Shown here piece by piece: positions 25,865-33,965 of a stretch of 64,000 nt of DNA; within the stretch, counting starts at the first letter, position 1; every line of letters starts with the position of its first letter. Position numbers and translations under genes: made by a program. The notes beneath the pieces are model-generated. The model was not told the origin of the DNA. It worked only from the letters and a program-made list of their open reading frames with translations, and did no database searches. The DNA lies in assembly GCA_964529715.1 (NCBI GenBank), contig CAZGXI010000004.1:1-64000 (forward strand). Reading direction: 5' to 3'. The DNA is from CAZGXI01 sp964529715 (lineage in GTDB: Bacteria > Chloroflexota > Anaerolineae > Aggregatilineales > Ch27).

Positions 25865-26694
25865 TGGCTGCCTCCACTGGCTATCGGGTTGGCCGTGCCG
25901 CCGGGCGTGGCTGTCGGGTAGGGTAGGTTGCGCAGATCGTCGAAGCCCAATTCGCGCATCCACTGGCAGATCACCGGGCCGCCGTGCCGATCTGGCTGGG
26001 GGATGCCGTCCGGGCGCGGGATGCCGTCGAAGCCGCGCAGGTAACCGAATGTGCCGTCGATCTGGGCGCGGGCCGCTTCGGAGGCTTCCCGGTCGCCGAT
26101 AGCGACGGCATGAATGTGGATCGGCGAGGCGGGATACAGGTCGCCCGTATCGCGCAGCCAGGCGGCAAAACCGGCGACGCGCAGCGCATACACCAGCGGC
26201 TCGATCTGGTCGCGCGGCAGCGAAAAATCCACCGGGCTGCGCACCGAAAGGTCCACCGCGCCGCCGCCGTCGTGTGTGCCGAAGCTGGCCGCCAGCGCCC
26301 CACCGGTGTAACTCCCCTGCGTGATCGCCCTGCGCAGGTCCAGATAGCCGCCCTGCGCCCGGTAGAGTTCCTGGGCGTGATCGAGCATGGCGAGCGTGCG
26401 CGCGTTGAACTGCGCGCCTCCCACCCGGACGCGCGTGTAATCGTCTGGCGGGCGCTGGCAGCCCGGCGGTTCAGCGACAGGCGTGGGCGTCCCCGCTGAA
26501 ATGAGCGACATCAGCACCGGCTCGCCCGGCGGTGGGGTGGCCGTTGCCTGGACCTGGGCCTGTATCCCGGCAGGCATGGGATGCAGGCCGATGCTGCCAA
26601 CGATAGACGCGCGCCCACATCCGGCCAGCAGCAGCGCCGCCGCCAGAAGGACAGCTTTACAGTGGTGAGTGTTGAGTGTTGGGTTGAAAGACAA
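25861..26694 (-). CDS. Lipoprotein with a DD-peptidase (M15)-like domain
   Basis: A 277-residue exported protein with lipobox LLAGC at about 22-26. The only possible start is the TTG at 26692-26694, with no Shine-Dalgarno and an in-frame stop seven codons upstream, so the start is uncertain. After a Pro/Thr linker the domain at about 85-240 shows THDGGGAVDLS (H-x6-D) and, later, IHIHAVAIGD. This pattern fits the zinc-binding LAS/M15 metallopeptidase fold of VanY and Hedgehog-like enzymes, so it might trim peptidoglycan peptides. This is inference. It is the first gene of a three-gene coupled operon. Confidence 0.6.
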   Translation of the reverse strand: MSFNPTLNTHHCKAVLLAAALLLAGCGRASIVGSIGLHPMPAGIQAQVQATATPPPGEPVLMSLISAGTPTPVAEPPGCQRPPDDYTRVRVGGAQFNARTLAMLDHAQELYRAQGGYLDLRRAITQGSYTGGALAASFGTHDGGGAVDLSVRSPVDFSLPRDQIEPLVYALRVAGFAAWLRDTGDLYPASPIHIHAVAIGDREASEAARAQIDGTFGYLRGFDGIPRPDGIPQPDRHGGPVICQWMRELGFDDLRNLPYPTATPGGTANPIASGGSQ

Positions 26695-26796
26695 GGTCAG
26701 ATGGCTCTTGGATCAACGGAAACTGCCGCCTATTATGCAGAGTTTGCGGCCTGCGGCGCAAGCGACCTCCACATTGCGGTAGGTGTGGCGGATGAA

Positions 26797-28434
26797 CTAC
26801 CTTTCTTTCGCCGGGATGCGGCTCATCACGTACTCGGCCAGCGCCGCAATCGTCAGGCTGGGGTTGATGCCGGGGTTGGCGGGCATGATCGATCCGTCCA
26901 CCACGTACAATCCCGGATAGTTAAACGCCTCCCCGTTCAGGTCCACCACGCCCTCCTGCGCATCCCGCCCCATCGGGCAGCCGCCGAGGATGTGCGCCGT
27001 CGTGGGGATGTTCAGTAGGTTTTCCACCGCCGCCTTCTGCGGGATGCCGTTGGTTCGCCGGGCGAAGGCGCGCGTCAGGCGATGGGTGATGGCCGGTTCC
27101 GGGCAGATCAACTGCCCGGCGTCGCGGTGGGAGACCAGGCCACGCCGGAAGGCAGTGAGCGGGCCGCGCCCCAGCCGCAGGCGCAGCGTGTTGTCGCGCG
27201 TCTGCATAAAGAGCAGGATCGTGGTCCGCTGCGCCCAGCCGGATAGCACCCGCGAACGCACAAAGTCCAGCGGGTGGCGCGCGATCTGGTCGAGTGTGCG
27301 GCCCAACCGCACCAGGACGCTGGCGCTGCCTTCGATGATCGGCGCGCCCATCAAGCGCATGAGCGACGATCCCGGTGGAAAGCGCACCGGTTCGACATGC
27401 GTCACATCGTCGATCTGCACGACCGAGGTGATGGCGATGCCTTGGGAATAATCTGGCTGCCGGTCGCGGCTGGTGGAACCCACCAGGGCTTCGCTGTTCG
27501 TGCGCACGCGCTCTCCCAAGCGCGGCGAGAGGTCTGGCAGGGTGCGGGCGGAGTCGCGGCAGTGCAGCAGCAGCCGTAGTGTGCCCAATGTCCCTGCCGA
27601 CACGATCACGCCCCGCGCCCGGAGTCGCCGCGCCGGGCCGGGCAGCCAGACCATCGCGTGGCGGTAGACGACCTCGTAACGTGCGCCGTCGGCCTGTCCC
27701 GGCGGCAGGGGGCGGATAAGCTCCGCCTGTGCCCCGGCGCGTATCTGGACGCCCTCCTTTTCCGCAAAGTACAGGTAGTTTTTCAGCAGAGTGTTCTTGG
27801 CGTTGTGGCGGCAGCCGACCATGCACGCACCGCAGTGAATGCACCCGGCGCGCGGCGGGCCTTTCCCGCCAAAATAGGGGTCAGGCACGAGGCGGCCTTC
27901 TTCCCCCGCTTTGCCGAAGAACACGCCCACCTCGGTCGGCTGCGCGGACTCCTGCTTGCCCAGATCGCGCGCTGCGGCGGCGAGGGCATCGTCAGCGGGC
28001 CAGCGGTAGGGATTGGTCGTCACGCCAAGCATCCGCCGGGCCGCGTCGTAGTGCGGGCGCAGCATGGTCTTCCAGTCGGCCAGGTCGCGCCAGCCAGGCG
28101 CTTCAAACAGGTGGTCGTCCGGCTCCATCAGCACGTTGGCGTAGACCAGGCTGCCCCCGCCGACGCCGCTCCCGTGCAGCACCAGGACATCTTTGAGCAG
28201 CGTGATTTGCAGCATCCCGAAGCAACGCAGCGCGGGCCACCACAGGTAGCGCCGCGCGTCCCAGTTCGTCCGGGGAAAGTCGGGGTCGTCGAAGCGCCTG
28301 CCGCGTTCCAGCACCAGCACGCGGTAGCCCTTCTCGGTTAGGCGCATGGCGGCGACGCTCCCGCCGAAGCCGGAACCGATCACCACAAAATCGAAAGTCT
28401 CATCCTGGGGAGCAGAGGGGTGCTGAGGAGGCAT
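26797..28434 (-). CDS. GMC family FAD-dependent oxidoreductase (cholesterol oxidase-like)
   Basis: A 545-residue flavoenzyme. The N-terminal FAD-binding motif is VVIGSGFGGSVAAMRL with the acidic LVLERG end of the second strand. GSGVGGGSLVYANVL is the GMC signature. The C-terminus has DGSIMPANPGINPSLTIAALAEY, containing the conserved catalytic region of GMC enzymes. A cysteine cluster GCIHCGACMVGC lies at about 195-206, resembling the Cys motif of a subgroup of cholesterol oxidase-like enzymes. It oxidises an alcohol, possibly a sterol or terpenoid, and reduces FAD. The Ala-rich start has no signal peptide. Confidence 0.85.
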   Translation of the reverse strand: MPPQHPSAPQDETFDFVVIGSGFGGSVAAMRLTEKGYRVLVLERGRRFDDPDFPRTNWDARRYLWWPALRCFGMLQITLLKDVLVLHGSGVGGGSLVYANVLMEPDDHLFEAPGWRDLADWKTMLRPHYDAARRMLGVTTNPYRWPADDALAAAARDLGKQESAQPTEVGVFFGKAGEEGRLVPDPYFGGKGPPRAGCIHCGACMVGCRHNAKNTLLKNYLYFAEKEGVQIRAGAQAELIRPLPPGQADGARYEVVYRHAMVWLPGPARRLRARGVIVSAGTLGTLRLLLHCRDSARTLPDLSPRLGERVRTNSEALVGSTSRDRQPDYSQGIAITSVVQIDDVTHVEPVRFPPGSSLMRLMGAPIIEGSASVLVRLGRTLDQIARHPLDFVRSRVLSGWAQRTTILLFMQTRDNTLRLRLGRGPLTAFRRGLVSHRDAGQLICPEPAITHRLTRAFARRTNGIPQKAAVENLLNIPTTAHILGGCPMGRDAQEGVVDLNGEAFNYPGLYVVDGSIMPANPGINPSLTIAALAEYVMSRIPAKER

Positions 28435-28476
28435 CGGGGTTCATTCCGTAAAAGGATTTTCTGCTCGATTTTATAG

Positions 28477-28516
28477 AAAAACGCGCCGCGCCGCCAAACG
28501 AACAAGCGGCGCGGCA
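28477..28516 (-). terminator. Intrinsic terminator of the amylase gene
   Basis: On the minus strand a perfect 10-bp GC stem (28507-28516 with 28486-28495) closes an 11-base loop and is followed by CG-TTTTTC. It starts 18 bases after the amylase stop codon and separates it from the GMC oxidoreductase gene. Confidence 0.83.
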
Positions 28517-28533
28517 CCTCGCTTCCCTACCCG

Positions 28534-29889
28534 TCATCGCATCGCCATCACGCGCGCCCAACACGAGGGCACCGTGATATGCGCCCTGCCGCCGGAAAAC
28601 GGGATGGCTTCCTCCCCGTTCAGTAGGTCCACCAGCTGTCCTGACTGTGTCGGAATGGGCAGGTCCAGCGGCGCGGGCGTGGCGGCGGCATTGACCGCCA
28701 CGACGATACCCTCCTCCGGCGTCTGCCGCGCAAAGGCAAACTGCTCGTGCCGCACGATCAGCTCCCGGTAGCCGCCGTGACGCAGGGCCGGCGAACGGCG
28801 GCGGATGGCGGCCAGACGTGCAATCACCTGCGGCAGGTCTGGGTGTGGGCCGTTTTGCAGGAGGGCGTTCAGGTCCAGCGCCGGACGGAGCAGGATGTCG
28901 CTGCCGTTGACCCGCTGCCCGGTGATGCCCCATTCGCTGCCGTAGTAGATCGACGGCACGCCGGGCATGGTCAGCAGCAGGGTGTAAAGCGGATAGAGGT
29001 GCGCCGGGTTCGTCAGGTTGCTGGCGACGCGGTTGACATCGTGGTTGTCGGCGAAGGCATATAGCGGCAGGTCGCGGTACAGACCGCCTTCCCCAAACTG
29101 GCGGTTGAGCGCGTAGGCGATCTCGAAGTAGTTCTGATCGACGTGGCTGGACCACAGGCCCTTGTAGCACTCGTAGTTGGTGACGGAATCGAGCATTTGT
29201 GGGTTGGCCCAGCGGCGGTAGTCGCCGTGAACGACCTCGCCCATCAGCCAGAAATCGGGCCGCAGGCGGCGGCAGAAGTTCGCCAGCGCCCGCAGGAAGT
29301 CGTGATCGACGCTGTCTGCCGCGTCCAGCCGCAGGCCGTCGATGCCGAAGTCGCGCACCCATGTTTCGATCGCGCCGAACAGGTGCTCCCGCACCGCCGG
29401 GTTGTGCAGGTTGAGCTTCACCAGGTCGTCGTGGCCGTTCCACCCTTCGTAAGTGAAGGGGTCGCCGTGTGAATTACGCTTCCCAAAGCGCAGGCTGTGG
29501 AACCAATCCCGGTAAGGCGACTGTTCCCCGCGCGCCAGCACGTCGCGGAAGGCCCAGAAATCCCGCCCGACGTGGTTAAACACGCCGTCCAGGATCAGGC
29601 GGAAGCCGCGCCGGTGCAGTTCGGCGCTCAGGCGGGCCAACGTTTCGTCCGTCCCCAGGCGGCGGTCCACGTGGTAGTAATCCGCCGTGTCGTAGCCGTG
29701 CGTGGTGGACTCGAATAGCGGCCCCAGGTACAGCGCGTTGACGCCCAGGCTTTGCAGGTGATCCAGCCAGCCGTAAAGCTGCTCCAGGCGGGGCGTGGGC
29801 GGCGTGGAAAAGTCGTTGCGCGGTGGCGCGCCGCAGAAACCGAGCGGGTAAATGTGATAAAAGAAAGCGTCGTCGGCCCAGTGGGTCAT
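28534..29889 (-). CDS. GH13 alpha-amylase family glycosidase
   Basis: A 451-residue cytoplasmic enzyme with all four conserved GH13 regions. They are DGVFNHVG at about 101-108, GLRLDAAD at about 185-192 (nucleophile Asp 189), LMGEVVHGD with acid/base Glu 218, and FADNHDVNR with Asp 284. No signal peptide, so it acts on maltodextrins, trehalose-type or other short glucans inside the cell. RBS AGGAG lies eight bases before the ATG. A perfect palindrome shared with the TetR gene overlaps its promoter, so it is probably the main target of that repressor. Product specificity (maltogenic, neopullulanase or sucrose-type) cannot be read. Confidence 0.9.
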   Translation of the reverse strand: MTHWADDAFFYHIYPLGFCGAPPRNDFSTPPTPRLEQLYGWLDHLQSLGVNALYLGPLFESTTHGYDTADYYHVDRRLGTDETLARLSAELHRRGFRLILDGVFNHVGRDFWAFRDVLARGEQSPYRDWFHSLRFGKRNSHGDPFTYEGWNGHDDLVKLNLHNPAVREHLFGAIETWVRDFGIDGLRLDAADSVDHDFLRALANFCRRLRPDFWLMGEVVHGDYRRWANPQMLDSVTNYECYKGLWSSHVDQNYFEIAYALNRQFGEGGLYRDLPLYAFADNHDVNRVASNLTNPAHLYPLYTLLLTMPGVPSIYYGSEWGITGQRVNGSDILLRPALDLNALLQNGPHPDLPQVIARLAAIRRRSPALRHGGYRELIVRHEQFAFARQTPEEGIVVAVNAAATPAPLDLPIPTQSGQLVDLLNGEEAIPFSGGRAHITVPSCWARVMAMR

Positions 29890-29911
29890 GTTGTGTTCTC
29901 CTACGCTACAC

Positions 29912-29941
29912 TCTATACCGGTCGGTATAGACAGCAGGCAA
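29912..29941 (-). promoter_or_regulatory. Amylase promoter with TetR operator
   Basis: On the minus strand TTGCCT and TATAGA are separated by 18 bases and lie just before the AGGAG RBS. The perfect palindrome CTATACCG-GT-CGGTATAG at 29913-29930 covers the -10 region. Its core TATACC-N4-GGTATA is identical in layout to the operator in front of the TetR gene. Confidence 0.78.
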
Positions 29942-29953
29942 AAAAAGAGACGG

Positions 29954-30526
29954 TCAGGAAAAGATGCCGTGCATGAACTGGTGCACTGCCTGGTAGAGCA
30001 CCTCGTCGTCCAGGTTACTATAGCCGTTCAGGAACAGGCCGATGTAGGTGTTGATCGTGCCGATCAGCGTGGCCGCGTACCGTTGGTGGCGGCCCTTCAT
30101 ATTGCCGTGATCCTCCGCCGCGCGGACGAACAGCGTCTCGATCAGGGTGTGCTGTAACTCCATCCAGCGAGACACCGCTTTGAACGAGTCGCTCTCCGAC
30201 GGGGCGAACCACAGCGCCAGTTGCAAGCGGTAAAAGGTGGGGTACTCGCGGGCGAAGGCGAAGTAAGCGGCCACCACCTTTTGCAGCGTCAGCGGCAGGT
30301 CACCGTGATAGTCGGCAGCCTGGCGGGTCCGCTCGTACAGGATGGCGAAGTAATGTCGGAGCAGTGCGTCCAGCAAGCCGCGCTTGCTGCTGAAGTAGTG
30401 ATACAGCGTGGGCTTGGTCACGCCCACCGCTTCAACGATCTTCTGCACGCCGACAGAGTCGTAACCGCGCGCGGCAAACAGGCGAAGCGCCTGCTGCAAC
30501 AGCTCGGTCCGGGTGTCCTGCGGCAT
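29954..30526 (-). CDS. TetR family transcriptional regulator
   Basis: A 190-residue repressor. The N-terminal helix-turn-helix reads YDSVGVQKIVEAVGVTKPTLYHYFSSKRGLL, a close match to the TetR consensus (shown in part: VGVTKPTLYHYF). The rest is an all-helical ligand-binding and dimerisation domain. Its promoter is covered by a perfect 24-base palindrome and the downstream amylase promoter carries a matching palindrome, so it very likely represses both itself and the amylase gene, released by an unknown, perhaps sugar-like, inducer. Confidence 0.93.
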   Translation of the reverse strand: MPQDTRTELLQQALRLFAARGYDSVGVQKIVEAVGVTKPTLYHYFSSKRGLLDALLRHYFAILYERTRQAADYHGDLPLTLQKVVAAYFAFAREYPTFYRLQLALWFAPSESDSFKAVSRWMELQHTLIETLFVRAAEDHGNMKGRHQRYAATLIGTINTYIGLFLNGYSNLDDEVLYQAVHQFMHGIFS

Positions 30527-30558
30527 TCTTCACCCACATTTATAATCCAACAACAAAG

Positions 30559-30589
30559 CTAGTATACCGTATGGTATACTAGCCGTCAA
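30559..30589 (-). promoter_or_regulatory. TetR promoter and autoregulatory operator
   Basis: On the minus strand TTGACG and TATACT stand exactly 17 bases apart. The perfect palindrome CTAGTATACC-GTAT-GGTATACTAG at 30559-30582 spans the spacer and -10 box, so a bound repressor would block polymerase. It also runs through the stop codon of the preceding HEAT-repeat gene at 30579-30581. Confidence 0.85.
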
Positions 30590-31631
30590 GCAGTTCGCGC
30601 GCGCCTGTTCCCCCTGCCGTCTCGTCCATCAGGCTGGCGATCACGCGGCGCATTTCCGCTCGCGTCTCGGCGTCGGTTTCGCGTGCGTAGGCAGCCTTGA
30701 GGATCGGCGGCGCGTCGTCGCGGCGTATCCACGCCAGCGGAAACACAGCAGCCAGCCGTGTTTGTGGCAGCGGGTCAGAGAGCGCCAGGTCCAGCGCGGC
30801 CACCAGCGCGTCGGCGGCGGCGCTGCCTGCTATGTCGATCCTCAAGTAGTTCGTGGCGTGGAACAGCGCGCGTAGCATCGCCTCGCGCTCCCGGCCTTCA
30901 CGGGCCGCGACCAATGCAGCCACCTCTTCCAGACATGCCGCGCCGACCAGTTCGAGCAAACTCAGCGCGGCGGCGTAGATCACGTCCGGCTCGGCGTCCT
31001 CGTCGATGGCGCTGCGCACGACCGGCAGGGCTTCCGGCGTGTCGCTGGCGCCCAGGGCTTCCAGGGCGACCACACGCACGTCCGGGTCTTCGGCCAGCAG
31101 CACGGCCTCCAGCACCGGAATCGCCACCGGGTCCTGACAGTTGCGCAGCCCCCACGCCGCCGCCGCGCGGACGCTGTCTTCCTCGTGTTGCAAGGCTGCT
31201 GCCAGCAGGCGGTAGGCTTCCCACTGGCGCAGGTCACACAGTGCATAGACTGCTGCCTCACGCACGCGGGAGTCGGCATCCGCGAGCGCCTGGCGGAACA
31301 GCGGCTCGGCGGCAAACCAGGAAAAGCCGTAGAGGTGACGCGCGGCGCTGGCGCGGGTGCGTGGATCGTCTGCGCCGAGGGCGTCTTGCAGCACCAACCG
31401 GGCGGCGCGGTCGCCGCGCCGGGCGAGAAGCTGCCCCGCGTTGTAACGGACATAGAATTCCTTGCTGCGCAGGGCCGCCGCCACTGCGTCCAGCGAGACG
31501 GACTCCGGCGGCAAGACGTTGAGCATGGTCGCCAGTCCGCGCAGCGAAAGCCGCCAGCCGCCCCGCGCACCTGTCTGCTCCGAAAGGCGCGGTTCGCGCC
31601 CGGTGAGTGTTACCGTCATCATGTTGTTCAT
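30579..31631 (-). CDS. HEAT-repeat protein
   Basis: A 350-residue protein beginning at the ATG at 31629-31631, with GAGGGA overlapping the stop of the upstream gene. From about residue 50 onward it is a solenoid of HEAT or PBS-lyase-type repeats, each about 30 residues (VRYNAGQLLARRGDRAARLVLQDAL; VREAAVYALCDLRQWEAYRLLAAAL; VRAAAAWGLRNCQDPVAIPVLEAVL). There is no enzymatic motif, so it probably serves as a scaffold for protein-protein contact. It is the third gene of an operon led by an Hsp70-type gene. The C-terminal stop falls inside the TetR operator. Confidence 0.83.
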   Translation of the reverse strand: MNNMMTVTLTGREPRLSEQTGARGGWRLSLRGLATMLNVLPPESVSLDAVAAALRSKEFYVRYNAGQLLARRGDRAARLVLQDALGADDPRTRASAARHLYGFSWFAAEPLFRQALADADSRVREAAVYALCDLRQWEAYRLLAAALQHEEDSVRAAAAWGLRNCQDPVAIPVLEAVLLAEDPDVRVVALEALGASDTPEALPVVRSAIDEDAEPDVIYAAALSLLELVGAACLEEVAALVAAREGREREAMLRALFHATNYLRIDIAGSAAADALVAALDLALSDPLPQTRLAAVFPLAWIRRDDAPPILKAAYARETDAETRAEMRRVIASLMDETAGGTGARELLDG

Positions 31632-31639
31632 GGTGTCCC

Positions 31640-33937
31640 TCACTGGCCCATCCTGCTGCTGCGCAGGTCTGCTTCCAGCGGCGCGTAATAGAGGAGATAT
31701 TCCTCTTCGGTCGGAACGTCGGCATACGGGCTTTCTTGCGGCGGCCCGATCCGGAAAAACTGGCCGATCAGGGCGAGCATCTCCGTGTCGCCGGGTTCGA
31801 GGAAAAAGGCATAGTTCTTGTTGCGCGGCAGGCTCAGCAGATAGTCCCGGTCTACCTCCTGCGGTTGGAGGGTGAACAGGTCCATGGCAGTGTGATCTTT
31901 CAGCAAAAAGCCCAAAAAGCTGCGCAGCACATTGGCATCGTTTACCGGATCGCTGATCATCAGGATCAGCGTATTTTCGGGCAGTTGTTCGGCGGCGCGC
32001 AGCACGGCGTCGATGCCGTCCCGGTATGGCTTGGCGCGGCGGAGCTGGGCGTTCAACTGCGCGACGTGCTGGCCGAAGTAGTAATCGACCTGCGCGATCC
32101 CGACGATCCCCAGCAGGGCGACCTGGGCGACCGGTAAAAGCGCCCGCCTGCTGCCCGGCCAGATCATCGGCAGGACGTAGCGCACGGCAGCCGCCATCGC
32201 CGCCGCCACCGCCGGCAAGACCACCACGTAGCGGGCGTAGACGGCGCTTTCGCGGAGCATGAAATTCGCCAGCGCCGTCGCCAGAATCCACAGCGGGATC
32301 AGCAGCAGGGCCGGGCGGCGCGGCTGGATCAGGTAAAATACCCCGGCGAGAAAGAGCGGCACCAGGTATTCCAATACCAACGCCTGGCTGCCGCCGTAGG
32401 TATCGGCGAGTTCGGGCCGATGGACGAAGACCTGGAACGGCAGACCCAGCCGCCACGCCACCTCGTGCACGGCCTGTGGCGTGACGCCGTTAGCAAAAAC
32501 CCAGCCCCAGTCCAGGCCGGAGATGTTCGTCCGCGCGGCCAGGGGCATGTGCTGAGCCAGGGCTGCATAATAGACGGGCGCGGCGGTCAGCACAGCGGCC
32601 AGGGCCAGGCTGCTCATCCCGCGCCGGTCAACCTGCCGCCCACGTCGGCCTATCACCATCAGGCCGATCCACCCGATCACCAGCGGCGGGTAGAACAGCC
32701 GCCCGGCCTCGAAGAAATACTGCGTCAGCCCCAGACACACGCCCGCCAGCGCCCAATCGACGCGGCGGCTGTGCGCGAACCCGCGCGCTGCGAAGGCCAG
32801 TGCCAGCGTGCCGAACAGGGCGTCGGCGATGTGGAGCAGGGCAATCCGGCTGAAGTGGACATGCGGCGGAAACACTGCCAGCAGAAACGCCGCCATCAGG
32901 GCCATCTTGCGGTCGCCGAACAGCGCCGAGACCAGCAGGTAAAGCGCAGGGATCGTCAGCGCCCCGACGATGGCGCTGGTCAACCGGAAGGTGGCGAGGC
33001 TGTGCCCCAGTACATCGACCACAACCGTCTGCCAGTAGGGAAACAACACTGTGCTGATGTAGCCGGAGGGCCGCGCGACCAGCCCGACCTGCGTCCCCCA
33101 GGCGTGGGCCATGCCCTCCAGGGCGGTGCCCTCGTCAACCGATCCCCGGATGCTCGTGTTCAGGTCCCATGCACGCACGACCAACGCGAGGAGCAAGATC
33201 GCCAGCACAGGCACGGCAGCCCGCCAGTCGATCCTGGGCCGTTTAGGGCGCGGCGCGCCGCATAACCCCCACACGACCAGCCCTATCCCGGCGCACAGCA
33301 GCGCGAACTGGACGTGATGTGAAACGCCGTCCAGCGCCGGGATGCGCAACGCCCTGCCGCTCATCTCCGCTACCACTGCCAACGCCGCGCTGCCCATCAG
33401 GATGACAGGGATATTCGCCCGTGCGGAGGTCGGGGTGTTTTCCACCGACGGCAGGCGCGCTATCTTCTCGGACGACAGGGCGCGGGCAGCGGCGAGCGCC
33501 AGCGCGCCGGATAGGGCGATCAGGGCGGCCTGTCCAACCGTTTCGTCGGAACTGGCCGGGCGAAAGCCGAAGGCGCTCAGGACGAACAGGCCGCAGGCCG
33601 CCAGCGCCAACCCTGAGGATGCGCGCTCCCGGTGGGCGACGGCAAACGCCCGGACTGCCAGGGCGAGCCGCCGGAGGCAAGCAATCGTCTGGCCCAATAA
33701 CCTGATCAAGCCATGTAGCAGGCGGCGACAGGGCGACGCCAATCGCCGCGCGATGACCGCCGTTCCCAGGCAAAGCAGCCCCAACAACAGAACTCTCGAA
33801 TAAGGCAGGGGCAAAAGCACGATCAGCAGTGCCCAGGCGACCATCCCCAGCAGACCGATCCACCATGCGGCGGAACGGCGTCCGGGCGTTTGGCCTGCGG
33901 AATGGGTATTGTTCGGCGTCCTGTCTTCGCGCATCAT
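31640..33937 (-). CDS. GT-C / PMT-like (GT39-type) membrane glycosyltransferase
   Basis: A 765-residue polytopic membrane protein with about a dozen hydrophobic segments. The first large extracytoplasmic loop holds the acidic SVDEGTALEG motif, where GT-C enzymes keep the catalytic Asp/Glu. Further on is a run typical of the ArnT/PMT core (FPPHVHFSRIALLHIADALFGTL). The C-terminal 150 residues are soluble and resemble an extracytoplasmic domain. It would transfer a sugar from polyprenyl phosphate to a protein, lipid or glycan on the outer face. The gene is 28 bases downstream of the Hsp70 gene and 8 bases upstream of the HEAT-repeat gene. Confidence 0.82.
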   Translation of the reverse strand: MMREDRTPNNTHSAGQTPGRRSAAWWIGLLGMVAWALLIVLLPLPYSRVLLLGLLCLGTAVIARRLASPCRRLLHGLIRLLGQTIACLRRLALAVRAFAVAHRERASSGLALAACGLFVLSAFGFRPASSDETVGQAALIALSGALALAAARALSSEKIARLPSVENTPTSARANIPVILMGSAALAVVAEMSGRALRIPALDGVSHHVQFALLCAGIGLVVWGLCGAPRPKRPRIDWRAAVPVLAILLLALVVRAWDLNTSIRGSVDEGTALEGMAHAWGTQVGLVARPSGYISTVLFPYWQTVVVDVLGHSLATFRLTSAIVGALTIPALYLLVSALFGDRKMALMAAFLLAVFPPHVHFSRIALLHIADALFGTLALAFAARGFAHSRRVDWALAGVCLGLTQYFFEAGRLFYPPLVIGWIGLMVIGRRGRQVDRRGMSSLALAAVLTAAPVYYAALAQHMPLAARTNISGLDWGWVFANGVTPQAVHEVAWRLGLPFQVFVHRPELADTYGGSQALVLEYLVPLFLAGVFYLIQPRRPALLLIPLWILATALANFMLRESAVYARYVVVLPAVAAAMAAAVRYVLPMIWPGSRRALLPVAQVALLGIVGIAQVDYYFGQHVAQLNAQLRRAKPYRDGIDAVLRAAEQLPENTLILMISDPVNDANVLRSFLGFLLKDHTAMDLFTLQPQEVDRDYLLSLPRNKNYAFFLEPGDTEMLALIGQFFRIGPPQESPYADVPTEEEYLLYYAPLEADLRSSRMGQ

Positions 33938-33965
33938 CGACCATCCGGTTGTCTCAGGCAGCAGC

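Noticed and set aside
30579..32456. 625-codon frame for the HEAT protein
   Set aside because: Residues before 31631 come from the antiparallel frame of the glycosyltransferase gene; the RBS and ATG at 31629 mark the real start.
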